Assembly: GCA_963573385.1 (NCBI GenBank)
Contig: CAUYLG010034991.1
Coordinates: 62,001 to 126,000 of the forward strand
From: Cacajao melanocephalus
Lineage: Eukaryota > Chordata > Mammalia > Primates > Pitheciidae
Length of the DNA stretch: 64,000 nucleotides
Reading direction: 5' to 3'
Within the stretch, counting starts at the first letter, position 1; every line of letters begins with the position of its first letter. A program made the position numbers and the translations under genes. Of the stretch, positions 14,309 to 30,734 are shown in pieces. A model generated the notes under the pieces. The model was not told the DNA's origin and did no database searches. It saw nothing but the letters and a program-made list of their open reading frames with translations.

Positions 14309-14495
14309 CAGCATTTCTCAAACTTCAGCTGCATCAGAATTCCTAAGAGGGCTTGTGAAAACCCAGATTCATGGGCTTCACCCCAGAGATTCTGATTTAC
14401 CAGGTCTGGGGTGGGGCCTAAGAATTTTCATTTCTGACAAGCTCCCAGGTTGTGCTGATGCCGTTGTTCTAGGGGCTACATTGTGAGAACCACTG
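14309..14495 (+). mobile_element. MER5-type hAT DNA transposon fossil
   Basis: A 187-bp non-autonomous element with inverted ends: cagcatttctcaaac at the left and gtgagaaccactg at the right. Its inner block (cttcaccccagagattctga, ccaggtctggggtggggcct) is typical of MER5. It lies 155 bases before the exon 2 acceptor. Confidence 0.85.
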
Positions 14496-14620
14496 GTCAG
14501 ATGTGTGTTTTACATTCCTACTACCTATTTCTGATCTAAGTTTATAACATTTAATTTGAACTGTTTAGCTTAGAGGTGGAATGTCCACCCTCTCCAGAAA
14601 ACAAAAGTAGAAATATTTGA

Positions 14621-15385
<765 letters not shown>

Positions 15386-15584
15386 TAGCCATCTAACAAC
15401 TTTGTTTCATTTACAGTATCTTCATTTTGCCCCAAAGTCCTAGGACTAACTCTATAAAGTGCTAGCAATCAGCAAGAAACAACCTAATTTGGTAAATGTG
15501 CCCGAAGTTCAAAGTCCTGGGTTCTAGTGCTGACTCTCCATTGAGAAGCCATGTGGTATTTAGCAGATATTAATCTTCTCTGTA

Positions 15585-15990
15585 CCCCAGTGTCTAGGTT
15601 GGGCTTCCCCATAAGCAGGTTTGGATACAAGTAGTGTATTTGGGAGGTGAGCCCAGGAAGCACCAGTATAGAAGTGAGGAAGTGAGACAGGAAGGGAGGC
15701 AGTTGAAGGCATGTTAATCAGCCCAAGGTACATTACATTCTGCCCATTGCTGTGGACACCTGTGGTTCAGCCCCAATGGGGACCTTTGAGAGACCTTATA
15801 AAACACCCCTCAGAGAGGTCCTCCCTGGGGGTGAGGAATTTGGGCTATTTACCCACAGACCCTTTGTGATTCATTGAGGGCTGCTCCTCAGAGCAGTTAA
15901 CTCCCAGCACTTCCCATGGAAGACTGAGCACACTCCTGCAGCCAGAGAAATCCTGCAGGTGACTTTGTAGTTATAAGCCTTCGGCAAGCT
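15585..15990 (+). repeat. LTR-like interspersed repeat, copy C
   Basis: Located 270 bases downstream of exon 2. Landmarks are gtatttgggaggtgagccca, ggaagtgagacaggaaggga, gctgctcctcagagcagtta and gcagccagagaaatcctgca, in the same order as copies A and D. Confidence 0.7.
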
Positions 15991-17239
15991 CAAGAATGGG
16001 GAATGGGAGAGCATGTTGGGTTGGCACTGGTAGTGTCTGCTACTCTCAGTTTCCCCACCTTATGAATAGAGTGGATGTGAGCATCACACAAGAGGACATG
16101 ATAAATGTATAAGAACTTTGAAAGTGACATGTGAGATACCAGTAGGAAGGGAAGGTAACCTTTTTTTCCTGTTCTTACTATGAACTCAGGAGAATATTTT
16201 AAAGCAATGCTGATGGTGACAGCGTGCTTCCAGTGTGTTCACTTAGGGGAGCTGCAGGAACTCCCCAATAGAGATTAACAGTCAAAACAAAGCCATAGTG
16301 GTCATAACATTGGTTGCCCTGTCCACGTCATTGAAAATGGCATGCCCAGCAAGCCTGATGGCAGGGTTCTTGGGGGCCAAGGATTCAAGAGATTCACTTT
16401 CCCCCTTTTCTATGGCAGCTTCTCATCAATTGCTTTAACAAAATTTAAATGTCATTTGGAATCAAATACTAACATGACAAATGAAGTGGCACTTTTTCCT
16501 TAACTAAGAAATAACCACTGTTGAGTTCATTAGTGTGCCTTATGCCCTGTTTTAGAGTAGTAGAAAAGAATTTCCTCAGGAAATCTCAGCTGTGTTATGG
16601 GTAAATGATAATCAGGGTTGGTGGGGCTGCAAAGCCAGAGAATTACATTCTCCCCTCCATTCTCTGTGGCCTGAGGAGCTGAGACCTAGTCAATAACATA
16701 TACTAGTAGCTTTTGTGAAGAGCTAGGCACTATAAGAAGACTGAGCAGCCTGATAATTTGCTAAACCACTTTACTTGTCACAGCTGAAAACAACAGAGAA
16801 GGAGGCTGCTGTACCTCCTCCTGAATTCAGTCTATTAAGAAAGCAGCATAACTTGTCTCTTTAAAATAACCCCAAGATCATGTGGGTTGACTGTGGAATA
16901 CAGGGTGGTTCCTTGAAGAGTGAGTAGGACTGAGTATTAGTAGCTTGCACAGAAACTTGTATCAAGGTTTAAATTAAGATGTTTTGCCCATGATTAGTCA
17001 CATGCTTGAATGTTTTGGAGGTTATGGGCAGGGTTTTCATTTCATTTCATTTCTTAGCTTTTCATTTTCTTGTTGCTTTTGTGGGAGGAAGAGAGATAGG
17101 AATAAGAAAAGAGTGGGGAACTGAAGGGAGATGGTAAGGTTCTGAAGGTGAGGCAAAAGACGCTGGGGCTAGTAAAAGGACAATCAGTGCTGATTTTATG
17201 ACATTCCAGGTTGTTACCAGTGAGCTCAAAGCATGCTAG

Positions 17240-17462
17240 AATATTTAAAACTTCTGAAAAATTAATTTATTAATTAAAATAAAATTATAATATTTAAAGT
17301 TTCTTAAAATTAATTTTAAGTAAAGTAACATAGCAGTTTTCAAAACTTCTTAATTTCACTAAAAAATGAAATGGTAATATTCAAAACTTCTTAAAGTTAG
17401 TTTTATAAGTAAAGTAAATTGCAACATTTAAAATTTCTTAAACTTACTTTTTTTTACTTTTT
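17240..17462 (+). repeat. AT-rich minisatellite, ~47-bp unit
   Basis: Five imperfect copies of a unit that begins with a tattTAAAACTTCTTAAA-like motif start near 17241, 17290, 17337, 17378 and 17425. Several are followed by TTTTAAGTAAAGTAA or TTATAAGTAAAGTAA. The period is ~41-49 bases. Confidence 0.7.
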
Positions 17463-20400
17463 AAAGAGGTTTTAAATATTGTAAGGGAAAGTCAACACAA
17501 AACAGACTATGCCAGATAGTATTGGTGCAGGGAAGGATGTAAGAGATGGTCGGATGGAAAGATGCTGTTAGCAGAGAAGTGTCTTTAAAAAACAAATCCA
17601 GAAATAGCAATGCCACAGCTCTACAAAGACTGAGTATCACTGTGCTTTACATCAGATTTCAATTCAGATGAAATCTGGCATTTGCAGTGAAAGAGACCAT
17701 CTACCACAGGTGCCCAATAAGACCTTGCTTGCAATTTGTGAGGAATGTTACATGGATTGATTTGATGGCAGCTTTTCCTGCTGATAATCAGTATGCAACC
17801 TTTCTGTACATTCTCAGACCAAAGAGTTCTCAAATTACTTAGAACACGAAAGGAAGTGACATGTTTTAGTAGCTAAGGCCTATTTGCAATAAATACTTTG
17901 CACGATGTAATGGGTACTTAATATGCTCATAAAGCTAACAGAACCTGGATTTAGGATGGTCACCCTCCTGTATTTCTCAGATAAACTCTTCATTCTTAAG
18001 AGTTTATAAAATGAAATATAAGCAAGAGCAGCTTCATAAATGTTGCTTTCAAGGCCATCATTTAATTCTGGGGTTTTTTGATGACCAGCCCTAAAATTCC
18101 AGCAAATATTTCAAATGACCAAGAAGAAATGCAGTGCTAAGGGTTTTGCACTACAATAAACTGTCCAGTGTTTAAATTTTCCTGTCTATAACTTAAAATG
18201 GCTATGCTTAACCTAAGCAGATTTAAGCAAAACTTCTTGATTTCGTATGTTATGTAAATACAATGTCAAATCAAATAAAAAGTATATAGCCTTATTTCAA
18301 AGGTAAAGTATCTCAGAAAAAGTCTCCAACACAGATATTTCCTTGGCTGTCAATAGGTCTATAATGTGATAAACATTGTAGATTTAAAATTCAACAAACC
18401 GAACACTGTCAGTGTAATTCTGGTCACATAGGCCAAATCCAGCCAAATGCCAGAATGACACTAGATTTAGAATGGAAAATTTTAAGATCACGTGTGTCAA
18501 GCAGTATTAACCTGACAAAATTCCAGAAGAGGAAAGAATTTGGATAAACTCTTAAGAGTTCACCATAATGGGATGTGACTGTGTGTTTCTAGCCAAGACG
18601 ATACGTGACAGTGCTGGCAATAAGAACATATCCTACACAGATGAATCATTTTGGCAATGATGTAAGCACAGATACATCATGATTTAGAATGTTTTTAATC
18701 AGTGTGCATACTAGATAATCCCACTTCTGCCAAAACCTCTGTCCAGATGAGTCATATCAGTTTATTTAGAGCTGAAATCCTAAGAGGTCCACAGTATTAT
18801 AAATGTTCATTGACATTTTTTAGTTACTATAATTTGGAGAAGAGTTTATTTGGTCTATACCCTTACCATGCATAAAATAATATCCCTTCTTTGCAAATAT
18901 ACTGATATCAAGTAGTGAGTTACTTGAATTGCTATTTGTGAATATATGATGCTCATTATTTTAATCTTTTAAGGAATTTCCTTTAAAGGATGAGGATTTA
19001 CACCATTATTCTCCAGTTGGGTATGATTTTAAAAGTTGGCATAGGTTTTTGATGTACAAGCTGTCCTTACAGGCTTAATGTTTCCACAGCTTTGCTGATC
19101 AAATACAAACCAGGAAAGGGATAGAATGTTAGAGGATATAGAAGGGAACCAAAGGAAAGTTTTCTCCCTTCTACATCTGGAGAGTTTGTTGCCTCATGTA
19201 CATCCTGTACTGCTAAAAAGGAGAACTGAAATCATAGTGAAAGAGTTTAGATATTAGTTTCTACATGTCGTCTAGTTTATAAGGGTTGCTTGGCTTTTAT
19301 TAAGATACAAGAGCCCCAGAGATGGTACGAGATGAAAAATACTCTTTAAGCCCTTTTTGAAATGTTTAGGACTTTGAGAAGGTCGGCTTCTCTCTTCCTT
19401 TTGAATTGTCCAACCAGGCCACTCAGATTCAAGGATGTGAAAGGAAGAAAGAATTAGTGGATTCTTTCTAATTTGTGGATTATTGCTAGGAAAAGAATAA
19501 TAACAGGGAAGTCTGGCTTCTTTTAGCTGTATATTTTAAGATTATTCATATGTAGCAGAAACCAGAAGACTGGGTTTCATTCTTCAAGGATATGTTCTCA
19601 TATAATGCCACTTGAAATATAATGCAGTATGTGGAGCTCATAAAAAGGGAAGAGTAAAACCTCTCATGCAAAAAATTTAGTTGCAACTGAAAAATTGGAA
19701 TTCTTAATTATTTTTGCTCTAAAATTAGCAAACCTGAAAGGTTTAGCTTTCCTGATGAGCATTCTGATATATTTCTCAAGTCATGAGAACATGGGGGAAA
19801 AAATTAGTCAGACAATAATAAAATTTAAACCATATGAAGTTGCCAATATCCAATTATTTTTGACCCACAAAGTTGGTACCACTATCTGGTCATTTTTGAA
19901 CTACAAAAATGGTAATTTTGTATGGTTCAGCCTACTAATTACTGTAGAAACTCATTATTTGCAACAATATGACAGTTTGCCTGATGGAGTAGAAGTATAT
20001 TAGAATGCTGTGGAAATACTCTGCTTAGATATAAATCAGTAATAGGTTCAGCAGTTTCTAGAGAAAAAAACTGATTTATAAGGGTTTTGTTGTTCACATT
20101 TTTGTGTACATCTGGTTTTTAAAAAGAGATATTTTATTTTGCAATATTTCCAAAGTTTGTCTCCCAAATATCTTTTTTCGTAATGGCCCATGGTCATTAT
20201 GGGACTAATTTACAAGGAGATTATGTAATTTAGGTTTGTAATTTGTTCTTGCCCTTTTATTCTTATACTCCACCAATCATACAAGGGTGAGAGCAGGTGG
20301 AAAGAAATAGGTTTAGGGGAATGGAATGAAACAAGTTTTATTGTTCTATTTTTAACCAGAAAGTAAGACAAGAACAGGACTTGGGGGCACAAGTCCAGGA

Positions 20401-20869
20401 AGGCAGAACTCAGGCAAAGGAATACAAAGAGGCTTTGTCTTTGACCCAGGATTCCCAGATATCCTGTGGATGTTCTATCTACCTAGTCTTGCCTGGGGAA
20501 TGAGGGAGTGACAGACCCGGTAAAGGTTGGGCAGCAGGAGGCAACATCATGACACTGAACTAAACATAGACCCTGAGGAGGAACACCTAGAATGTACATT
20601 TGGACTAGACTCTCAGAAAGTCACAGCTTGGCAGTCTCCACCAGATGGATATACAGAAACTCACAACCCAAGCAGGTTCATAGTTACTGTCAAGGAAACT
20701 CTGCATTTCACCAAGGCTACTTTATTACTCAAGAATCAGAATACAGACAGATGGAGCCAAGAGAGGAATTCTATAGCCCCTTCTCTACATTGATTGGTGT
20801 AGCAACACTAACATTATTTTGCCTTATCAGTTAAACAAATTTCACATCAGCCTACTATTCATCTTATGT

Positions 20870-21270
20870 GTACGTGTGTCTTTATAACCTATGTGCATAA
20901 TATATATTATATATCACATTGGCTGTATTACATATCATATGTAATATGATGTGTAATAAGCTCATGTTATGTATTTATATGCATGCGATGTGTTTATAAC
21001 ATATATTATGTAATATGTATTGCTTGAATATTTAAATAGAAGTGCTATATATTTCTCTATATATTATATGGTATAGAGTCCAACATTTTGTATGTAAATA
21101 TATAAAAGATATTTGAATAGGATATGCCATATATACATATATTTATATATTATATCTGTATTCTATATGAAAAGAAATTACACAGTGACCATAGCATATA
21201 TTATGGGCCACATTTATACACACTGGTCTTATATAATGTACATACACACAATATCTAAATACTTTACCTT
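20870..21270 (+). repeat. AT-rich low-complexity tract
   Basis: About 400 bases dominated by TATATA, ATGTAATAT and related words. It includes a near-perfect palindrome at 20926-20946. No gene-like content. Confidence 0.8.
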
Positions 21271-22734
21271 TTAAAAAAGGAAGAGCTGTAAGCAAATTCA
21301 TTTCTAGGGCAGCTATCTAGTGAAGAAAAATCATTTCTAAGACTAAAACCCAATGCTCTGATTCCAATTTTCAAAATGTGACAAGTCTCTGGTACAAAGA
21401 ATAAGATGTGTGTGTTCCCCCTGATGTGAGCATCTGTCTTTACTTAAACAGAGTACACCTTTATTCTTACTCTTAACTGTGAGACAAAACAGGCAGTGAT
21501 AAACCAAACAATTCAGCTTATAAAGTAAATGTTTATAACTGGCAAAGTGTAAATGTAACCCAATTAATGAACTTCTCCCTGAAAATAGATGTTACTCAAC
21601 CCAGACATATATACGCTTTAAATTTCTTCTCAAAAACACAAGAATCATAAATTTATGTGGATGTCATTGAAAAACAAGCACCTTATAAACATGAGCTACT
21701 TAGGGAAGCTTTTCTAAGAATAAAATAGGCTTTAAGCAGATTTTGCTCATGGATTATAGTCTATGAATTTTTTAGAAGAATGTAGTAATTTTATTTCCAT
21801 ATATGAAATTTGGCACTGCCCAGGCATGCTATAAACAGCTTCACTGACTCATGATATTAAATGTTTTCACACTGAAACTGAAAGATCATCCATCAGTCAG
21901 CAAGCCATCCCATTTCCTCCTCCGTAGCCATTCCTTACTTTGAGGAACTCAGGATGAGGAATTCTGCTAGTGTGGAAAGGATTAAAATGTGAGTAGCACC
22001 CGAAGGCATCTGTCAGCTGCTGTGTTGTGGCTATGTATATTGGGACAGGTAGGAGAATCTGGGCCTGAAGAAAAATCTGACTTACAAAATCCAGAAGTAT
22101 TATACAAAGTACATCAATTTGCCTATGATTATTCATTTAAAACCAAACAACAATAACAAAATCAACCAGACTGTCTCCAATAGCAAACCCACTAAATAAA
22201 TTGAAAATATGATTCGCTTTATGAGCAACTTTCCAGAAGTATATCTACTGGGTAAAGAAAGGTTAACTCTCAACTTAGTAGAGTCTGTCTTACTCAATTG
22301 TAAACAACCCTGAAGGCTTTGGTCAGGCCCCAGAAAGTTCTGGGTGGCACTGAGATTTAATCTGTGAGGGTGCTTGATAGTCACCCTCAGTGACGAGAGG
22401 ATTAGCCAGTTGAGTTTTTTTCTACCATTAGTGTTATTTATTATCTATGCTTCTTTTTCTCTTCATTAGCTCCAAAGTCTGAGAGTTAAGAACACATTCA
22501 GATGTAAACATTCTTTTGAAAAGAAGAAAAATTATTAGCCTAAATTCTTTAGTATTTTATTAGGTGACAATTCCAATGTTTACTGCAAATAAAATTAATA
22601 AAAGCAGTTTTCTTTTTTAAAATCACACTCCTGGCCCAAATTTTGCTTCAACATTGGTGATGAGCTCTACTGGCCTGACAAAAAGCCCCAGTTGCTTCAG
22701 AGTATTCACTCAGGAATAATTAGAACTTGGCGCT

Positions 22735-22796
22735 CTCCTCCCTCCCCCCTCCCCCCTCCCACCACCTCCTCCCCCCCCACCACCTCCCCCCCCATT
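22735..22796 (+). repeat. C-rich tract with G-quadruplex potential on the minus strand
   Basis: Runs of C separated by single T or short CA/CT spacers. The core at 22740-22760 has C-runs of 3, 6, 6 and 3 with one-base spacers, followed by further runs of eight C. Confidence 0.9.
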
Positions 22797-23573
22797 CTCT
22801 TTATGTGTGTGTGTTTTCACATATTGATATGCATGTGACAATACAGACATGCAATGTAACAAAACTAAAAACAAACATCTTGAATGTGCTTTTAAAGGAC
22901 AAGAGAATGCTTTAAAAGCATTTTTGTCTTCAAAATTTGATAGAAATCATATGTGTTTAACAGTTCCTGTTGGCAACTCTTCAGTCTTACACTGTGACTG
23001 TAAAAGAAGGCATGTCCTGGGATGTTGTATCATCCTGGGTGATCCTTGGGATATGAGAATGTCAGATATTGAGGTTCCTGATAGGCTAATCATGATACAG
23101 TCTTTTACCTCAAGATCTCAGGCTGTGACCTGGCCCTCAAATGATGAGTCATGACTCCCATTCCCACCATAGGGTCCCTAGTGACCAAGATCAAAATCTG
23201 TTTGTATTTAGGTAGCTCCGCCCTGCCCCTGCCCCATGAGTTCTGTCACTGAGGAATCCTTGTGAACAGACTTGGGACTTTGGAGATGGGAAACCTCATT
23301 TGCCAAAGTGATGCTTTATGTCAATGACATAGGCCCACTGGTCAGATTTAACAGAGAAGCTTATAGAACTCCTACTTGGTAGAGAAGTTTTTAAAACTAG
23401 AATGCAAAGCAAACAGTAGTACTTTTGCTTTTAAAATAACTTTTTAAAAAGTGGGAAACAATAGTCGAACCTCTGAAAAGTATCTTCAGTCCACATGCAG
23501 TATCTGTCTACGTCTGTAAGATTTGGCCTCCCAGTTCTGCATACTGAACTATAGCCCCAAAGTTAAGAGAGCG

Positions 23574-23874
23574 GGCTGGGCACGGTGGCTCATGCCTGTA
23601 ATCCTAACACTTTGAGAGGCCGATGCAGGCAGATTACCTGAGGTCAGGAGTTTGAGACCAGCCTGGCCAACATGGTGAAACCCCGTCTCTACTACAAATA
23701 CAAAAATTAGCCAGGCGGGGGTGGTGCATGCCTGTAATCTCAGCTACCTGGGAGGCTGAGGAGGGAGAATCACTGGAACCCGGCAGGCAGAGGCTGTAGT
23801 AAGCTGAGATCAGGCCACTGTACTCCAGCCTGGGAGACAGACTGAGACTCCATCTCAAAAAAATAAAATAAAAT
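23574..23874 (+). mobile_element. Alu SINE, plus strand
   Basis: Full-length Alu from GGCTGGGCACGGTGGCTCAT to a tail of AAAATA units. A short target-site duplication AGAGAGC occurs at 23566-23572 and 23875-23881. Confidence 0.95.
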
Positions 23875-26800
23875 AGAGAGCAATGAATTATGGTGATGCT
23901 AAAGAAGGGAGCCATCTACTGAAAGAGGAAAGTGGAGAGGAACAGAACCTACCAAAATCTATCTTCTCTGCCTCTCCTTGACTCCGAGCGGCCCAGTTTC
24001 TGGAGTGCTAGTAAAAGATAAGGTCAGACCTGACTAAAGGAAAAACTGAAGAAATTCATCTCTGTGAAATTCTCCTACCTGCCATTTCCTCTATATTCCA
24101 TCCCTACTTCCATTCTCTGTCCCATTCCTGACCGAAGGGAAGCTGCTTCAGTAGACCACTGTCACAGAGGAGTTTGCATTGAAAAGGATACCCTTGAAAG
24201 ACAAAATCAAGGGGAACTCAGCTATAATTCTGGCATTCTGGAGGGCAGGGTGGTCCTCATGTCCTAGGGCTTTTGAAATGTGTCTCCCCTTGAATCCAGG
24301 CCAGAAAACAGGGTCCTCACCGATGGGCTTTCCTATAGGATAACAGGCCAACCTCTTCAGCAAAAGTACCCAGCTGTGAGCCAGGTCTAGTGCCAGCTAG
24401 GCACTCCAGGCTGTTAATCCTTAAGAGGCAACCACAGCTTTGTTGGCACTTGTCCCTCCCTTGACTAACTAAGCTTCAGGAAGGAGGCCCAGTTATGGCA
24501 TCAGCAAATGTCCCAGAAATCCGAAGACTTGTAAAATGCTATAGAACTCCAGTTTGGGGTTTACGGTGTAGGCACCTGCTAGAGAGGTGTAGCATGAGAA
24601 ACAAGAATCTGACCTATCAGGAATGGTAGTCAGGGCCTTTGGAGGCAAAGCCAATGACAACTAGCAACAAATGCTGAGTGATCAGTTAGAACAAATTCTT
24701 TCTCAGGGTCTCCTCTTGTTTCTGTGAGTGTATGCATGCACACACCTGTAGCAAGAAGAACTAAGGAAAGGCATTGTTTCCAAAAGCCCCTAAGAATAAA
24801 ATTAGAATTCTCTTTGGAGCTGCCGCCAAACCAAGAACATATGCAAAAAGAGCTAGGAGTCAATATAAAAGATCAAACTATAGAAGGACAAGGCATTTAA
24901 AATGCAGCAACAGAACTCAAGAGAGAAGCTAACAGCCTGTTTCCACCTTTCCTTGATTTTGATTATTTTCATTCTGGGCCCTCGAGCCCCAGTCTTGTCA
25001 CCTAATATCTCTGTTAATTCAAATTCCTTTCCTCAATTAGCCTCTAAGATTATTCAACAGCAAGGTAAGAAATTGATTCCTATTATATTTTCCAAGAATC
25101 AGGGTCAGATAATGTCATTGTAAAACATCACACTGGTTTTTAAAAGCACTGCAAAACAGATTTAAGTTCTATTATATGACTAATTCTAATTCTGCTATAT
25201 GCTTTATTTTTTTGCCATATTTATTGACTCAGTACTGAAGCCCTGTTTTAATTTTTTGTGTGTTTCTGGCAAGTAAATATCATTAAAAAATTATTTGCCA
25301 TTTACAGTGACCCCCTGAAGTGAGCTTTGCCCACCAAAGCTTACTGGCTCTATGTGTCCCCAGAAAAAAAAATGGTCAATATTGTTTCTTTAGGGGCAGT
25401 GCCTCAGAGGTATTCTCCTTTTACCCTCATTGTCAAGGGAACAGTTACTTAATCAGAGGTCAGTGGGTCCATCTTGAAAATATACTAGAAACAGATTTAA
25501 TCATGTTCCCTCTTCAGACTAGATGTTAACTACGTAAGCATAATTAACAACAGGATGCCAGTCAATGAGTGTACTTTTTACTTCATGTCTGGGGAGTTTG
25601 GGTTCCTTCAATTTAACAGGGGCCTTGGTGCTAGTTATCAAATTGACAGTCTTGACCTGACTTCTAAAAGTGGCTGTAAAATGATGCCCAGTAAATTCAG
25701 ATCAATGCCAAATTCCTCTGAGGAAATAGGCCTGAATCATTACTATGAAATGGGCATTCGGGTTTGAGGCCAGCACTTTACAATAAGGATATAAATACCA
25801 GCCTGGGCATGAGGGAAGATGTGCACTTAGCTATTGTATACACAAGATAACAGTGACTCACTTTGTTCAGCATTATGCTTGGCTGGAGATTTTAAATCCC
25901 TTTTTAAAAACAAGACTATTGTACCACAGGGTAAAGATATTATTATCCTCAATAATGGGATTGAATATGCCAAGGCGTGGAAGCAGGAAATTAGATCTAC
26001 TGATCCCCAGTGCCAAGACAGGGGTTCTCAAAATCCACAATGGGTCACTTTGGTGGGCTTTCCATGGTTGCAGTCACCTGGAAACACAGGGACCCGAAGT
26101 AAGGAATGTCTGGCTCCAACTAGGAGAGGTGATAGAAGTCATGCTACATCAGGTCCCAGGCAGCAGAATGGAGTCAGAACATGGGCAGTTACTGTACCTC
26201 TGCTATTCCAGTATTGCTGAAATACTAACGCAGGAGGTGAAGGCACTAAGCAGTTAAGCAAAGGGGTTACTGATCTGGCTTTTTTCCACAGATGCCACTA
26301 TCAAATAGTACAGGGAAGCTAACAGAGTCACTGCTGATGTATTATATCACTGCCTGATAAGTCATGTACGAGTAACCAAAATTGGTCCAACAGATCCCTG
26401 AAGACAAATTACAAGTCATAAACCTTCAGCCTGAATCCTAATTTTTATCAATAGGCAGGAGAGTTCATATTAATCTTGTTCCTTCTGTATTTTCTTCACT
26501 CAAACTTCTTCACTCCTACTTCTTTTGCTTCCCTCTTTCTCAGATTTATTGCTTCCTGCCCTCATATTTGGGGAAGGAAAAAAGGGGGAGCTGTGATTTA
26601 GTTTCCTGTCAAGACTCAAATTAAATGCACAGCCTGTTTATCACTAAAACCCTCCAGTTGGCCAATTTTAAATGAGGTGACGGGACATTAACTCAGAACC
26701 CTCTGCTCACTGTCCTCCTCTGCACTGACCCCTAGCCAGACTTGTGGGGATGGAAAGCAAAATGATGTGTGTCCAGACATCTTCTCTTCTCTAGAGTGTA

Positions 26801-26892
26801 CCACCAACCAAATTGCACCAATAACCCTAAGCTATTAATGGGAAAAATCCCCAAGAGACATATGCACAAGTCTAATCAGCTTGCTTTCTTTT

Positions 26893-27190
<298 letters not shown>

Positions 27191-27471
27191 CTACTCAGCT
27201 TTCTACAGGCAAAAGTTCATCTAAGTGCAGTTTGGTTGGTGGGACACTCCAAAGAAGAGAACTTTCTTAAGCCAGAGGGAATATGAAGATCTTTGCTTCT
27301 CTCGCTGCCCTTTCACTATCCATTAACATTTACAATTCATCCAAACATGGGTCTATCTCCCCATAGGAGAAATCATTGGCATTTACAAACCCGTCACCAC
27401 TAGGGTTCATTACGTTTCGCTTAAGGCAGTAGTCCCTCATAATCAAGTTGATTTCCCTCTTAAGAGGTTAG

Positions 27472-29166
<1,695 letters not shown>

Positions 29167-29229
29167 TAATGTCTGCTTGGTATATTTTCACCTTAGGTCT
29201 TATCAAGAGCAAAGACATTATGTTAATGA

Positions 29230-29235
29230 AATAAA
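29230..29235 (+). promoter_or_regulatory. Candidate poly(A) signal AATAAA
   Basis: This is the first canonical hexamer after the PTCHD1 stop codon. Its position would give a very short 3' UTR, unusual for a brain gene, so it may be used rarely or not at all. Confidence 0.25.
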
Positions 29236-29363
29236 TTCAAAGTTGTTCCCTTTTTTAAAGTTAGGAAACAGGCATTGCCAAAAAAAAAAGGTAAAGGGCA
29301 GTGGGGTTCGGAAATGGACATGGTATATTTTCAGTCTTTAAAACAATAGAGTTGTTATGAGAG

Positions 29364-29395
29364 TACACACACACACACACACACTCACACACACA
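29364..29395 (+). repeat. (CA)n microsatellite in the PTCHD1 3' UTR or flank
   Basis: About 15 AC units with one TC interruption, 200 bases past the stop codon. Confidence 0.95.
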
Positions 29396-30443
29396 GTCTC
29401 TTAAACTAAGATCAAATAGAAGAAAGCTTATTAACAAGCAGGATCCTATCTTATCCAAACTGCAGATGTTGCTGGCATTGTGACAAAACCCACTGATTGA
29501 AAGGTCAACTGCTAAGGCAGAAATAGCTTTAAGCATTGTTCAAACAATAAGGCTTCCAGAACTTCTGTAGAGCAGTAGCTCTAGTCATGGTCTGTGGTTT
29601 GAGGTTTTAGCTGTCTCACCTAGCTCCCTAACACCCAAGGAGAAGCTTGTGAAAGTTCTGACTAGCAAAACCAAGTCAGAGCCTTGGAAACTGAAATGTG
29701 GTAGAGCGGCCATCACTCATGGACTAAAATTGATTCACTCCTAAATTCACCCAGGTGAGGCAGTTTTGTTGTCTAGAATGAAATTACCATATTCCCCCAC
29801 TGATATGCTTTTAACAATTGTATAGTTTGGTTTGGTTAAAACACCTTAAAACCAATGAAAGCTCCAGCATTGCAGAATTGGTGTGATTCTATTTTGAAAT
29901 AGCTTGTCACTTGTCACCAAATGGCTCTGCTTTATTAGTTACAGCTCTTGGCAGGAGGATCCAGGGACCCAAAACCACAGAGCCAAACCCAAATGCCTGG
30001 CATGACGGAGCAAAAGCAGGGGTCTACTTGGACCCAGATATAGTGTCTCCATTTGAACAACAACAACAAAATAGCCAGCTGCTACGGCTGTTTGTGGTTG
30101 GCCTTACATGGATTTTTTGTATGGATACCAAGAAACATCTGCCCACACATAACTGAGGGGAAAAAAATGAACGCTGAAATAGTTATTTGCTGTTGCTTCC
30201 AACTTGTAGTGCCAGTCTGCCTTTGCCATGAAACATGCCTGCTGAGAGACAGAGGGGAGAAGAAGATCTTTGGTAAGTCTAAGTCCTAACACTGAGAAAC
30301 TTTGTAGAAGTGCAGGGAGATAAAGGGCCAAAAGGGATATAGGTGGAAAAGACTGGAGAAAGTCATCACTAATACAAATCTATCAATGATGGCAGTCCAA
30401 TTTTCTTGCTAAACTGGCTGCACATCATCTTGCTGGTCCCCCC

Positions 30444-30700
30444 ACATACCTTTTTTGATACCCTTCTACTTCATCATAGCAAGGCCCTTCTGTACATTAG
30501 CAAGCCTAGATATTTATACTCTTGACTGTGACTATCTACAGAAGAGTGGTTCATCTAAACAGAAATGGTTTAGATCTAAAAAGGCTGTATACACTGCGCA
30601 GGCCCCTGCATTTCTTTAAATTTATAAAAATGAAGCTAAAACCTGGTTACATTTGGAGCAAATATCTACAGTATTTTCCCCTTTTAGAGATATAGCTTAT
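30444..30700 (+). repeat. Dispersed direct repeat, copy 1
   Basis: Diverged direct repeat of 38243-38490. The best core, 30473-30519, differs from its partner at five of 47 bases. Shared words further along include ccctgcatttcttta and a gtattttccccttttagaga-like end. Family unknown. Confidence 0.75.
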
Positions 30701-30734
30701 TTCAACATCTATAGTGGTAAGCATTTCCCAAAAG

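Noticed and set aside
25834..26257. Two overlapping ORFs of 128 and 134 codons in intron 2
   Set aside because: No recognisable domain or start context, in different frames of the same stretch. Possibly a decayed repeat; chance length cannot be excluded.
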